DNA of 64,000 nucleotides from Streptomyces rubiginosohelvolus. GTDB lineage: Bacteria; Actinomycetota; Actinomycetes; Streptomycetales; Streptomycetaceae. The DNA lies in contig NZ_BMTW01000022.1 of the NCBI RefSeq assembly GCF_014649875.1, positions 1-64,000 on the forward strand, written 5' to 3'. The translations under genes were made by a program, and so were the position numbers. Every line of letters begins with the position of its first letter. Within the stretch, counting starts at the first letter, position 1. Below are positions 18,023 through 26,721 of this stretch, in pieces. Below the pieces are notes generated by a model. The model was given only the letters and a program-made list of their open reading frames with translations, did no database searches and was not told where the DNA came from.

Positions 18023-18393
18023 CGGTTGCACTCCGAAGGTCCGAGGGGTCCGAGGGGGCCGAGGATTCGGGGGCCCGGGAGAAAGGTCCGAAGGTTCGGC
18101 AGGTTTGTTTCCACGACCGACATGGGTAGGGGCCCAGCGAGCCGGGCGTGACACCCTGACTCGCACCGGGCCCCTTCCGTGATCACCCGCCCGGTCGAGC
18201 GCAGGTCTCGCCGGGCTCACACAGCACCGGGGCCGCCTCTGCTCGACGGCCCCGTCAACACGGATTCGGGTAGTTCACGGATTCGGGATACGCGCATGCG
18301 GGTCCGAACATGCCGCAGCGCCCGACGACGCAGCGTGAAAACGGCTGGTCAGCGGGCACCGCGGCACATTCATACGACCGGTGCGATCCGGTT
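18023..18393. other. Gene-free interval upstream of ispD
   Basis: About 370 bp between ispD and carD, both on the minus strand. It contains imperfect CCGAGG/TCCGAGG repeats at about 18035-18098 and later alternating GATTCGGG elements at about 18262-18290. I see no gene, tRNA or strong hairpin. It presumably holds the carD 3' end and ispD promoter. Confidence 0.5.
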
Positions 18394-18876
18394 TCAGGAC
18401 GCGAGGACCTCGTCGAGCAGAGCCTCGGCCTTGTCCTCGTTCGTGTTCTCCGCGAGGGCGAGCTCGCTCACCAGGATCTGGCGGGCCTTGGCGAGCATGC
18501 GCTTCTCTCCGGCGGAGAGACCGCGCTCGCGCTCCCGACGCCACAGGTCACGGACGACTTCCGCGACCTTGATGACATCGCCGGAGGCGAGCTTCTCGAG
18601 ATTTGCCTTGTAACGCCGGGACCAGTTCGTCGGCTCTTCGGCGTACGGCGCACGCAGCACCTCGAAGACCCGGTCCAGCCCGTCCTGCCCGACCACGTCG
18701 CGCACGCCTACGAACTCCGCATTGTCCGCCGGCACACGGACCGTCAGGTCGCCCTGGGCGACCTTGAGCACCAAGTAGGTCTTGTCCACGCCTTTGATCT
18801 GGCGAGTTTCGATAGCCTCGATCAGCGCGGCCCCGTGATGGGGATAGACCACGGTGTCGCCAACCTTGAACGTCAT
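18394..18876 (-). CDS. carD: CarD family RNA-polymerase-binding transcription factor
   Basis: A 160-residue CarD/CdnL protein. The N-terminal Tudor-like RNAP-interaction domain (MTFKVGDTVVYPHHGAALI...) is followed by a helical DNA-binding domain containing the NWSRRYKANLEKLASGD segment with the conserved Trp that wedges into the upstream fork of the promoter. It stabilises open complexes at housekeeping promoters, notably rRNA. ATG 18876 has GAAGGGG upstream. Length and sequence are close to mycobacterial CarD. Confidence 0.95.
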   Translation of the reverse strand: MTFKVGDTVVYPHHGAALIEAIETRQIKGVDKTYLVLKVAQGDLTVRVPADNAEFVGVRDVVGQDGLDRVFEVLRAPYAEEPTNWSRRYKANLEKLASGDVIKVAEVVRDLWRRERERGLSAGEKRMLAKARQILVSELALAENTNEDKAEALLDEVLAS

Positions 18877-19563
18877 GTGACAGGTACCCCTTCCGTGGCT
18901 ATCCAGAGTAACACGAGAATCGACTCTCCTGAATGGCGTTTTCGCAGGTCAGGGCATATCTCGGGGCTTGACAACAGCGACACGAACGTGCTGCGGAAGG
19001 CATCCGGAGGACGGTATTCGCAGGTCGGAGCCGCTGTGCGCCCGGAGTGAAACATCCACGTCACACGGCCCGGAAGCCCTACAGAAGAGGACGAAAGTAC
19101 CGTTTTGTCGGTTTTGAGATGGCGATCATTCCCTACTCCGTTCGGTGATCGCTCACCCGTACGGGTGCAACTGCCCGGCCGCAATGAATTTGATCAAGCC
19201 AAGCCCCACACGGCACTTTCCGCCCGGAACGCGAAGGCGAACGCGAAGGCGAAGAAGCCGCCCGGCGAAAAAGGCCGAAGAAGCGGCGGGGCGCCCGGAA
19301 GAATTGATCACGCGGATTATGTGAACAGCACATGACCTACCGGCCGGTAGAACACCCCTGCGGTGGCCCGGGCCCCCGCCTGATCGTCGATCGGACCCAC
19401 CCCCGGCCGACGAGACACCTCCTAGAGGCGGGTCGGGTGCAGGGCGGGCGCGGCGGCTCGGTAGCCTAAGGCCGCTGACACACCCTTAGGGCGGCTTTAC
19501 ACCACCGCCCGACGCCCGACGTCCGAAGTCCGCAGTCCGAACGTTCAAGGAGTTGCCGCCGCC
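18877..19563. other. Long divergent intergenic region, no gene seen
   Basis: This 687-bp region separates carD and the lipoprotein gene and is less GC-rich than the surroundings. Visible elements are a GAACGCGAAGGC direct repeat near 19229-19255, and an inverted repeat CCTAAGG / CCTTAGG at about 19466-19491, some 75 bp before the lipoprotein start. A 76-codon open frame at 19105-19335 has no ribosome site or family resemblance. The length suggests long leaders or an unrecognised RNA. Confidence 0.5.
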
Positions 19564-20310
19564 GTGAGCCGCAGCCTTCGACACGGCGCCCTCGCCGCCA
19601 CCGCCACCGCGCTCTCGATCTTCTCCCTGTCCGCCTGTGCGGCGGGCAACAACGCCGAGACGCTCAAGATCCGGCCGGACAACCCGGCCACGACGGTGGG
19701 CGACATCAAGGTCCAGAACGTCAACGTGATCACGCAGCCCGGCGCCGCCCCGGACGGTCCCGCCGTCGTGGCCGCGACGCTGTTCAACGGCGGCACCGAG
19801 CGCGAGGTGCTGGAGGCGATCACGCTGCCCGGCAGCGACGTCGAAGTGAAGCTCCAGGCGGCCGGCGGCAAGGGCCCCATCGTGGTCCCGGCCGGGGGTC
19901 AGGTCATCATCGGCGGCAAGGGCAACGCCGCCGCCGTGATCGAGAACAGCGGCGAGGCCGCCCGCAACGGCGACGTGCAGCAGGTCGTCTTCAAGCTCAG
20001 CCGGACCGGCGATGTCGGCCTCGGCGCGAGTGTCTTCCCGGCCGAGGGCTTCTTCAAGGACTTCGGTCCCAGCCCGAAGGCCGAGGCGCCCGCCCCGAAG
20101 CCGAGCCCGACGCCGTCCGGCAGCGCGACCGGCGACGCCGAGACCCCCGGCACGGCCGAGGGCGCGACCGGCGGTACGCCGGCGGACGGCGCGGCCGCCG
20201 AGGGCGCCACGGGCCAGGGCGAGACGGGCACGCAGGGCCAGACGGGCGCCCAGGGCGACGCGGCCACGCAGGGCGCGGGCGACGGCGCCTCGGTGCCCGC
20301 GGCCAACTGA
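19564..20310 (+). CDS. DUF461 lipoprotein
   Basis: A 248-residue lipoprotein starting at GTG 19564 (AAGGAG ribosome site). The signal peptide ends in a lipobox with LSACA (Cys near residue 25). Residues about 35-165 form the beta-rich DUF461 domain, related to PCuAC copper-chaperone folds, but no His/Met copper ligand cluster is obvious. The last about 75 residues are a Gly/Ala/Thr/Gln-rich linker (GETGTQGQTGAQGDAATQG). It lies upstream of a perfect bidirectional terminator. Confidence 0.85.
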   Translation: MSRSLRHGALAATATALSIFSLSACAAGNNAETLKIRPDNPATTVGDIKVQNVNVITQPGAAPDGPAVVAATLFNGGTEREVLEAITLPGSDVEVKLQAAGGKGPIVVPAGGQVIIGGKGNAAAVIENSGEAARNGDVQQVVFKLSRTGDVGLGASVFPAEGFFKDFGPSPKAEAPAPKPSPTPSGSATGDAETPGTAEGATGGTPADGAAAEGATGQGETGTQGQTGAQGDAATQGAGDGASVPAAN

Positions 20311-20355
20311 CCGCCGCCGCCGAACCCCGTAAGCCAGGCGGCACACGCACGCAGC

Positions 20356-20399
20356 ACGCCGAAGGGGCGCTTCCCGTCCGGGAAGCGCCCCTTCGGCGT
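20356..20399. terminator. Perfect 20-bp bidirectional terminator
   Basis: The arms 20356-20375 and 20380-20399 are perfectly complementary over 20 bp with a GTCC tetraloop, between the convergent lipoprotein gene and phoP. Confidence 0.92.
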
Positions 20400-20433
20400 A
20401 CACGGGACCGTGCGGACCGCGCGGTCTCGCGGT

Positions 20434-21114
20434 TTACGGCTCGAACTTGTACCCCAGGCCCCGCACGGTGACGAGGTAGCGCGGCGCGCCCGGGTCGGGC
20501 TCGATCTTGGCGCGCAGGCGCTTGACGTGGACGTCGAGGGTCTTGGTGTCGCCGACGTAGTCCGCGCCCCAGACCCGGTCGATGAGCTGCATCCGGGTCA
20601 GCACGCGGCCCGCGTTGCGCAGGAGCATCTCCAGGAGGTCGAACTCCTTGAGCGGGAGGTCGACCTTGCCGCCGGAGACGGTGACGACGTGCCGGTCGAC
20701 GTCCATCCGGACCGGGCCCGCCTCCAGGGCGGCCGGGGTGACCTCCTCCGGCTCCCCGCGGCGGCGCAGGACCGCGCGGATGCGGGCGACGAGCTCGCGG
20801 GAGGAGAAGGGCTTGGTGACGTAGTCGTCGGCTCCTATCTCCAGCCCGACGACCTTGTCGATCTCGCTGTCCTTGGCGGTGACCATGATCACCGGGACGT
20901 TGGAGCGGCTGCGGAGCTGGCGGCACACCTCGGTGCCGGGCAGGCCGGGCAGCATCAGGTCGAGGAGGACCAGGTCGGCGCCGTTGCGCTCGAACTCGTC
21001 CAGACCGTCGGGGCCGGTCGCCGCGATGGCGACCTCGAAACCTTCCTTGCGCAGCATGTAGGACAGGGCGTCGCTGAAGGATTCCTCATCCTCGACGACA
21101 AGCACTCGGGTCAC
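20434..21114 (-). CDS. phoP: Phosphate-starvation response regulator PhoP
   Basis: A 226-residue OmpR-family regulator. The receiver domain (2-115) has the acidic pocket EDEE, the phospho-acceptor Asp in LLDLMLPG and Lys in VTKPFSS. The winged-helix DNA-binding domain (about 130-225) ends LVTVRGLGYKFEP. In Streptomyces PhoP activates the pho regulon and represses nitrogen and antibiotic genes. It starts at GTG 21114 inside the end of phoR (four-base overlap), unusual in that the kinase is promoter-proximal. Confidence 0.95.
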   Translation of the reverse strand: MTRVLVVEDEESFSDALSYMLRKEGFEVAIAATGPDGLDEFERNGADLVLLDLMLPGLPGTEVCRQLRSRSNVPVIMVTAKDSEIDKVVGLEIGADDYVTKPFSSRELVARIRAVLRRRGEPEEVTPAALEAGPVRMDVDRHVVTVSGGKVDLPLKEFDLLEMLLRNAGRVLTRMQLIDRVWGADYVGDTKTLDVHVKRLRAKIEPDPGAPRYLVTVRGLGYKFEP

Positions 21115-22373
21115 GGAAGAGCCTCCGGGGCAGGGAAGGGGTCAAAGGTGTCGGTCTCGTACGGCCCCTCGTCGTCGCCGTTGACGATAAGCGGTCCGCC
21201 GGTGGTTCGCTCCCTCGTGGCGCCCGTTTCGGGCAGCCGGAGGGTGAAGGTGGAGCCCTGTCCCTCGGAGCTCCAGACGGTGACCTCCCCGCCGTGCGAG
21301 GCGGCCACGTGTTTGACGATGGCGAGGCCGAGACCGGTGCCACCGGTGGCCCGTGAGCGGGCCGGGTCGACGCGGTAGAAGCGCTCGAAGACCCGTTCGC
21401 GGTCCTTCTCGGAGATGCCGATGCCCTGGTCGGTGACGGCTATCTCGATGAGGTCCCCGCCGGGCGATGCGAGGCGGCGTGCGGCGATGCCGACGCGGGT
21501 GTGGGCGGGGCTGTAGTTGACGGCGTTCTCGACGAGGTTGCCGAGCGCGCCGACGAGCTGGCCGCGGTTGCCCCAGACCGTGAGGCCCTCGGCGCCCGCG
21601 GAGGCCATGGTGATCTGCTTGGAGCCGGCCTGCTGGCGGCAGCGGTCGATCGCCTCGGCGACCAGCGTCTCCACCTTGACCGGCTCGGCGTCCTCCAGCG
21701 GGTCGTCGTTCTGCACCCGGGAGAGGTCGATGAGTTCCTGTACGAGGTTGGTGAGCCGGGTCGCCTCGATCTGCATCCGCCCGGCGAACCGCTCCACGGC
21801 CTCCGGGTCGTCCGAGGCGTCCATGACCGCCTCGGAGAGCAGGGAGAGCGCCCCGGTCGGGGTCTTGAGCTCGTGGCTGACGTTGGCGACGAAGTCGCGC
21901 CGTACCGCTTCTATCCGGCGGGCCTCGGTGAGGTCCTCGACGAGCAGCAGCACCAGCCGCGAACCCAGCGGGGCGACCCGGGCGGAGACGGCGAGGGTGT
22001 CCCCCCGGCCCGTGCCGCGCCGGGGCAGGTCCAGCTCGACCTGTCGTATCTCGCCGTCCCGCCGGGTGTCCCGGGCCATGTTGAGCATCGGCTCGACGGA
22101 CAGCCGGCCGCCTCGCACCAGGCCCAGGGCGTACGCCGCCGAGCTGGCCTTGACCACGCTGTCGCTCTCGTCGAGGACGACGGCGGAGGAGCTGAGGACG
22201 GAGAGGACGGTGTCCACTCCGGGGGGCAGAGCGGCGTTGCTGTCGGGCCGCAGCGAGGTGCGCGTGGGCCGTTTCAGGTCGCGCTCGCTCCAGCGGAACG
22301 CCAGCATGGCGATCACACCGGTCAGGAGACCGGCGATCGCCGCAGCTGCGGCGACCGCCGCGTTCACGTCCAT
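21111..22373 (-). CDS. phoR: Phosphate sensor histidine kinase PhoR
   Basis: A 420-residue SenX3/PhoR-type kinase. One N-terminal membrane segment (about 5-27), a PAS-like domain (about 50-150), the HisKA motif FVANVSHELKTP (phospho-His) and a HATPase domain with N-box LVENAVNYSP, G1 DQGIGI and G2 GGTGLGLAIVKH. It phosphorylates PhoP in low phosphate. ATG 22373 faces phoU across a 198-bp region holding PHO boxes. Confidence 0.95.
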   Translation of the reverse strand: MDVNAAVAAAAAIAGLLTGVIAMLAFRWSERDLKRPTRTSLRPDSNAALPPGVDTVLSVLSSSAVVLDESDSVVKASSAAYALGLVRGGRLSVEPMLNMARDTRRDGEIRQVELDLPRRGTGRGDTLAVSARVAPLGSRLVLLLVEDLTEARRIEAVRRDFVANVSHELKTPTGALSLLSEAVMDASDDPEAVERFAGRMQIEATRLTNLVQELIDLSRVQNDDPLEDAEPVKVETLVAEAIDRCRQQAGSKQITMASAGAEGLTVWGNRGQLVGALGNLVENAVNYSPAHTRVGIAARRLASPGGDLIEIAVTDQGIGISEKDRERVFERFYRVDPARSRATGGTGLGLAIVKHVAASHGGEVTVWSSEGQGSTFTLRLPETGATRERTTGGPLIVNGDDEGPYETDTFDPFPAPEALP

Positions 22374-22446
22374 GCTTCAAGGTTATGCGGGTGCGACGAG
22401 TCCCTCCCAGCCGTCCGAGTGCCATCTCGAACACTCGTCGCCCAGA

Positions 22447-22479
22447 GTTCACCGAGGGGTAGGAGCCGGTTCACTTAGG
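22447..22479. promoter_or_regulatory. PHO box (PhoP-binding direct repeats)
   Basis: GTTCACCGAGG (22447-22457) and GTTCACTTAGG (22469-22479) are separated by exactly one 11-bp unit (GGTAGGAGCCG), giving three consecutive 11-bp direct-repeat positions with a degenerate centre. This matches the Streptomyces PHO-box consensus (GTTCACC plus four bases per 11 bp) and sits in the phoR/phoU divergent region, where PhoP autoregulation is established in S. coelicolor. Confidence 0.85.
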
Positions 22480-22571
22480 GGGCCGGATCCGGACGCGTTA
22501 CGGCCCCACCGTGTAACCGTGGGGGTCGGTCCGAGACCCCGGCCTCAGTTTGGAACTGGAGAGGGACTTCC

Positions 22572-23249
22572 ATGCGCGACGCTTACCACGAGGAACTCGA
22601 TTCGATCGGAGAGGGCCTGGTCGAGATGGCCCGGCTGGTCGGCTCGGCGATCGGGCGGGCGACCACGTCCATGCTCGACGCCGACCTGACGCTGGCGGAG
22701 AACGTGATCGCCGGCGACCAGAAGGTCGACGACCTCCAGCACGACCTGGAGGCCCGCGCCATCGCGCTCCTGGCCCGCCAGCAGCCGGTGGCCACCGACC
22801 TGCGCATCGTGGTGACCTCGCTGCGGATGAGCGCCGACCTGGAGCGCTCGGGCGACCTCGCCCAGCACGTGGCGAAGCTGGCCCGGCTGCGCTTCCCGCA
22901 GTCGGCGGTCCCGCACGACCTGCACGCCACCATTCTGGAGATGGGCCAGCTCGCCCAGCGCCTGATGGCCAAGGCGGCCGAGGTCATCATCACCAAGGAC
23001 GTCGACCTGGCGCTCCAGCTGGAGCAGGACGACGACGAGATGGACCTGCTGCACCGCACGCTGTTCCAGCACCTGATGGACGACCGCTGGAAGCACGGCA
23101 TCGAGACGGCCGTCGACGTGACGCTGCTGGGCCGCTACTACGAGCGCTTCGCCGACCACGCGGTGTCGGTGGCCAAGCGCGTCGTCTACCTGGTGACGGG
23201 CGAGCACGCGGACGAGATCCAGGCGGCGGCCCCGGTCGAGGGCGCGTAG
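22572..23249 (+). CDS. phoU: Phosphate signalling protein PhoU
   Basis: A 225-residue all-helical PhoU with two repeats of the PhoU domain. The metal-cluster motifs ERSGDLAQHVAKLA (first repeat) and YYERFADHAVSVAKRVVYLVTGE (second repeat) are present. It modulates PhoR activity and phosphate uptake. ATG 22572 has GAGAGGGA. It is divergent from phoR-phoP and shares the PHO-box region. Confidence 0.95.
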   Translation: MRDAYHEELDSIGEGLVEMARLVGSAIGRATTSMLDADLTLAENVIAGDQKVDDLQHDLEARAIALLARQQPVATDLRIVVTSLRMSADLERSGDLAQHVAKLARLRFPQSAVPHDLHATILEMGQLAQRLMAKAAEVIITKDVDLALQLEQDDDEMDLLHRTLFQHLMDDRWKHGIETAVDVTLLGRYYERFADHAVSVAKRVVYLVTGEHADEIQAAAPVEGA

Positions 23250-23547
23250 CCGAGGGCGCGCTGCCGGTGGGGCACCCGGGCGCGGTCGAGGGCGCGTTGT
23301 CGGTGGGGCACGGTCGAGCGCTCACGGGGGGACGGGCCGGGGCGCCTCCGGCGTACCACCGGCGCTTCACCGGCGTACGCGAGTCGCACATCCGTTCCTG
23401 CGCGTGTGCGCCGTTGATGCGCCCGCCGGGATGGGCATGCAATGGGGCGGGGGCGGCGCCATGGCCGTGAGCGGTGGGTCATGCCGCACGTCCCCGGCGG
23501 CGGCGCACCGGCGTCCGCCGCCCAGCCGTATGCCCTGAGGAGGGACC
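23250..23547. repeat. Imperfect tandem repeat after phoU
   Basis: From about 23237 to 23325 a unit reading CGGTCGAGGGCGCGTTG then TCGGTGGGGCAC recurs two to three times with short insertions; its first copy overlaps the phoU stop codon. The remainder to 23547 has no gene apart from the ribosome site of the Cys-rich peptide. Confidence 0.65.
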
Positions 23548-23697
23548 ATGGCCGATTCCCCCACGACCGAACCCCAGCAGGAGACCCCGACCGAAGTGGT
23601 GCGCCTGACCGTGCTCGGCGCCTGCGGATGCGGGTCGGGCTGCGGGTGCGGCTGCCAGTCCGGTGCCCCGTGCCAGTGCGGCGGCTGCTGCGGCTGA
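23548..23697 (+). CDS. Cys-rich 49-aa peptide, metallothionein-like
   Basis: A short coding sequence with a near-ideal ribosome site (GAGGAGGGACC before ATG 23548). Residues 1-24 are acidic and Thr/Pro/Gln rich; residues 26-49 contain nine Cys in CGC, CGCGC, CQC and CC patterns separated only by Gly/Gln/Ser. Such density is characteristic of metal-thiolate clusters (metallothioneins). It ends just before a bidirectional terminator. Metal identity (copper or zinc) and relation to phoU are unknown. It is too short for usual ORF cut-offs. Confidence 0.8.
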   Translation: MADSPTTEPQQETPTEVVRLTVLGACGCGSGCGCGCQSGAPCQCGGCCG

Positions 23698-23731
23698 CCC
23701 GTACCCGTACAGGTACACGTACGGATGCGAA

Positions 23732-23775
23732 CGCGCGGCGCCCACCCGGTGCAAGGCCCGGCTGGGCGCCGCGCG
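23732..23775. terminator. Bidirectional terminator hairpin
   Basis: CGCGCGGCGCCCACCCGG (23732-23749) pairs with 23758-23775 with one mismatch and an eight-base loop, between the Cys-rich peptide gene and the convergent MFS gene. Confidence 0.8.
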
Positions 23776-23783
23776 CCGACGAT

Positions 23784-25112
23784 TCAGCGGGCCCGCTCGA
23801 CCGCCGCCGCGGGTGCGGCCTCCGGTTCGGCCTGGTCCGGGCGGGCCTCGGCCGGTACGGGCGCGGGCTCGGGGAGCACATCCGCTCCGGTCTGCTCCCC
23901 GCGCGGCAGGTTCCGCATCAGCAGCCAGTAGCCGAACCCGGCGACGGTGCCGATGACGGCGCAGGCGGCCCACAGCCAGGCGGCGCCGTAGTGGTCGATC
24001 ACGAAGCCGGACATCAGCGGCGCGACGAGCGCGGCCACCGACCAGGACATCGTGTACATGCCCTGGTAGCGGCCCCGGCCCTGCGCGGGCGACAACTGGA
24101 CGACGATCCCGGTCTGGGTGGGCGCGTTCACGATCTCGGCCAGCGTCCAGACGCAGACGGTGAGGGCGTACGCCGCGACCGACCCGGCGAAGGCGGTGAG
24201 TCCGAAGCCGTACCCGGCGAGCAGCGAGGAGATGATCAGCAGCCGGCGTGGGTCGCGGTCCTGGATGAAGCGGGTGACGGGGATCTGGAGGACCACGATC
24301 AGCACGCCGTTGACGGCGATGGCGGTGCCGAAGTCGGAGCTGGACAGCCCGTCCGTGCCCATCGCCACCGGCAGCCCGACGTACCCCTGCTGGAAGATCA
24401 GCGACACCAGGAACGACAGCCCCACGACGCCCATGAAGCGCCCGTCGCGCAGGACGGTGGTCAGCCGCACCTCGTCCCGGGGCCGCTTGCCGCCGACGCT
24501 CTTGACCACGGCTTCCTCGGGCCGTGACTCCGGCACCTTCAGGAAGACGAGGACGGCGCAGACGAGGGTCATCAGGGCTTCGCCGAGGAAGCCGGCGAGG
24601 TAGCTGTACTCGGCGATGAAACCGGCCCCGGCGGAGGAGATCGCGAAGCCGAGGTTGATGGCCCAGTAGTTGAGCGAGAAGGCCCGGACGCGGTCCTTCG
24701 GGGGCACGATGTCGGCCATCATCGCCTGGACGGCGGGGCGGGAGGCGTTGCTCGCCATGCCGACGAAGAACGCCACGGCGGCGATGGCGAAGGGGTGCTG
24801 CATGAACCCGAGCACCGCCACGGACACGGCGGTGGACGTCTGGGCGATCAGCATGGTGGGCCGCCGCCCGAGCCGGTCGGTCATCACGCCCGCGCCGAGC
24901 GAGGAGATGACCCCGCCGAGCCCGTGGAGGGCGGCGACGAGCCCCGCGTACGAGGCGGAGTAGCCGCGGTCCAGGGTCAGGTAGAGGGCCATGAAGGTCG
25001 CGACGAACGCGCCGAGGCGGTTGACGAGGGTGCTGGTCCACAGCCACCAGAACTCGCGGGGCATCCCGGAGACGGTCTCGCGGGCGGCTGTGCGCAGACC
25101 GGCGACGGACAT
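23784..25112 (-). CDS. MFS transporter
   Basis: A 442-residue major facilitator with twelve predicted membrane segments. The loop 2-3 motif GVMTDRLGRRP is the classic MFS motif A, and a shorter related loop (RFIQDRDPRR) lies mid-protein. The overall pattern resembles DHA1-type multidrug exporters (MdtH/YfcJ-like). ATG 25112 is chosen because a GGGGGGAA ribosome site lies 6-7 bases upstream; an in-frame GTG at 25127 would add five residues. The last about 35 residues are Ala/Pro/Glu-rich and disordered. Substrate unknown. Confidence 0.88.
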   Translation of the reverse strand: MSVAGLRTAARETVSGMPREFWWLWTSTLVNRLGAFVATFMALYLTLDRGYSASYAGLVAALHGLGGVISSLGAGVMTDRLGRRPTMLIAQTSTAVSVAVLGFMQHPFAIAAVAFFVGMASNASRPAVQAMMADIVPPKDRVRAFSLNYWAINLGFAISSAGAGFIAEYSYLAGFLGEALMTLVCAVLVFLKVPESRPEEAVVKSVGGKRPRDEVRLTTVLRDGRFMGVVGLSFLVSLIFQQGYVGLPVAMGTDGLSSSDFGTAIAVNGVLIVVLQIPVTRFIQDRDPRRLLIISSLLAGYGFGLTAFAGSVAAYALTVCVWTLAEIVNAPTQTGIVVQLSPAQGRGRYQGMYTMSWSVAALVAPLMSGFVIDHYGAAWLWAACAVIGTVAGFGYWLLMRNLPRGEQTGADVLPEPAPVPAEARPDQAEPEAAPAAAVERAR

Positions 25113-25330
25113 AAGGATTCCCCCCACGGGACGTACAGACGGACGGATGCGGCAGGGTTCCCGGGTAACACCCCCGGCCCCGTCCGAGACATTACGAAGC
25201 CCGGCTCCCCGCCCGCCACTGGATTGACGCCCCCCGTCAATCGTCCGCGCGCCGGGCGCCCGGGCCCCGGCGCTGTCCGCGTTACGGGCGGGCGCGCGGG
25301 GGTCGCACGGGTTCGATTACGCTCGGGCTC

Positions 25331-26092
25331 ATGGCCGACGCACCGTACAAGCTGATCCTCCTCCGCCACGGCGAGAGCGAATGGAACGCGAAGAACCTGT
25401 TCACCGGTTGGGTGGACGTCAACCTCACCGAAAAGGGCGAGAAGGAAGCAGTCCGCGGCGGTGAGCTGCTCAAGGACGCCGGTCTGCTCCCCGACGTCCT
25501 GCACACCTCCCTCCAGCGCCGCGCGATCCGCACCGCGCAGCTGGCCCTGGAGTCCGCCGACCGCCTGTGGATCCCGGTCCGCCGCTCCTGGCGCCTGAAC
25601 GAGCGCCACTACGGTGCGCTCCAGGGCAAGGACAAGGCGCAGACGCTCGCCGAGTTCGGCGAGGAGCAGTTCATGCTGTGGCGCCGCTCGTACGACACCC
25701 CGCCGCCGCCGCTGGCCCGCGACGCCGAGTACAGCCAGTTCGACGACCCGCGCTACGGGACGCTCCCCCCGGAGCTGCGCCCGGACACGGAGTGCCTGAA
25801 GGACGTCGTCGTCCGCATGCTCCCGTACTGGTTCGACAGCATCGTCCCGGACCTCCTCACGGGCCGCACGGTCCTGGTCGCCGCGCACGGCAACAGCCTC
25901 CGCGCCCTGGTGAAGCACCTGGACGGCATCTCGGACGAGGACATCGCGGGCCTCAACATCCCGACGGGCATCCCGCTCTCCTACGAGCTCGACGCCGACT
26001 TCAAGCCGCTGAAGCCGGGCGGCACGTACCTGGACCCGGATGCGGCGAAGGCTGCGATCGAGGCTGTGAAGAACCAGGGCAAGAAGAAGTAG
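25331..26092 (+). CDS. gpmA: 2,3-bisphosphoglycerate-dependent phosphoglycerate mutase
   Basis: A 253-residue glycolytic dPGM interconverting 3- and 2-phosphoglycerate. LLRHGESEWN (catalytic His 12-13 region), SLQRRAIRTA, RRSWRLNERHYGALQG, RRSYDTPPP and the second catalytic VAAHGNSLRALVKH are all intact. It is a single gene followed by a T-tailed hairpin, after which the accessory island begins. Confidence 0.96.
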   Translation: MADAPYKLILLRHGESEWNAKNLFTGWVDVNLTEKGEKEAVRGGELLKDAGLLPDVLHTSLQRRAIRTAQLALESADRLWIPVRRSWRLNERHYGALQGKDKAQTLAEFGEEQFMLWRRSYDTPPPPLARDAEYSQFDDPRYGTLPPELRPDTECLKDVVVRMLPYWFDSIVPDLLTGRTVLVAAHGNSLRALVKHLDGISDEDIAGLNIPTGIPLSYELDADFKPLKPGGTYLDPDAAKAAIEAVKNQGKKK

Positions 26093-26103
26093 GTTCGCTG
26101 ATC

Positions 26104-26142
26104 ATGCCCCCGACCTGCGCATACGGCGCGGATCGGGGGCAT
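26104..26142 (+). terminator. gpmA rho-independent terminator
   Basis: A 10-bp stem (ATGCCCCCGA at 26104-26113, complement at 26133-26142) followed by TTTC, 12 bp after the gpmA stop codon. It marks the left border of the low-GC island. Confidence 0.8.
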
Positions 26143-26170
26143 TTTCACGGCCTGGGCCCACTGTGGGACC

Positions 26171-26347
26171 TCAGCGGGGCGAATCCTCCGGCGGCCGGAG
26201 TGCCTGCCCGAGTGCTTTTCGGGCCCGGTCCCGGCTGCTCGGCATGAGGTGCGCGTACACCTTCAGCGTCAGCCCGGGGTCGGAGTGCCCGAGGTACTCG
26301 CTGACGGCCTTGATGCTCTCCCCCGCGTCCAGCAGAACGGGGGCGTA
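26171..26347 (-). pseudogene. Tyrosine integrase, C-terminal remnant
   Basis: The last 58 codons of a site-specific tyrosine recombinase remain: LLDAGESIKAVSEYLGHSDP and VYAHLMPSSRDRARKAL, including the LGH motif and the nucleophilic Tyr (VYAHL). The upstream catalytic Arg and HxxR boxes are missing; the frame continues upstream (to about 26581) as unrelated sequence. It is a deletion relic of an integrative element and marks the edge of the island next to gpmA. Confidence 0.85.
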
Positions 26348-26562
26348 GTTTTCGCCAGCAGCCTTGCCCCGATGTTGCGCGGCTATCTCGCGGAGTCTCT
26401 GGCACAGTATGACTTCACTGCGGATAGCAAGACTCACGTCACCGATAATCCCATGACAGTTATTCAAGTCGGCCCGTAGGGCGTAGGGGACAGTCTGTAG
26501 AACGATCGAGGAAGAATTTACCAGAGCCGAGGTGAACACCGCACGGCCAGAGGAGCTAGCCC
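26348..26562. other. Island DNA without a recognised gene
   Basis: Lower-GC sequence between the integrase remnant and a small ORF. The open minus frame here is fused to the integrase tail but resembles nothing I recognise. It probably represents scrambled remains of a mobile element. Confidence 0.4.
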
Positions 26563-26721
26563 TCAGCGAGACGGACGCCAATGTGGACTGATGGCCGATT
26601 CTTTGGTTTCCTCATAGACGGCAGCCCAGGGCGCCATGACTAACCTGCAAACCAGAGCGACCCGCGTGAGCACAGTTCTACGGCTCAGCGAAGCCGCCTC
26701 GGCGCTAGCCTCAAATACCAT
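26563..26721 (-). CDS. Small ORF (52 aa) with strong ribosome site in the island
   Basis: The ATG at 26721 is preceded by AGGAGGT seven bases upstream, the best ribosome site in the island. The peptide (MVFEASAEAASLSRRTVLTR...) is basic in the middle, with a short hydrophobic patch (VALVCRLVMAPWAAVY), and contains a TTA codon, which in Streptomyces would need the bldA tRNA. No family recognised. It lies downstream of the DUF262-AlbA_2 gene on the same strand and could be a gene start truncated by the same deletion that cut the integrase. Confidence 0.35.
   Translation of the reverse strand: MVFEASAEAASLSRRTVLTRVALVCRLVMAPWAAVYEETKESAISPHWRPSR

Noticed and set aside
19105..19335. 76-codon plus-strand frame in the carD upstream region
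   Set aside because: No ribosome site, no family resemblance and mixed codon usage; more likely leader DNA.
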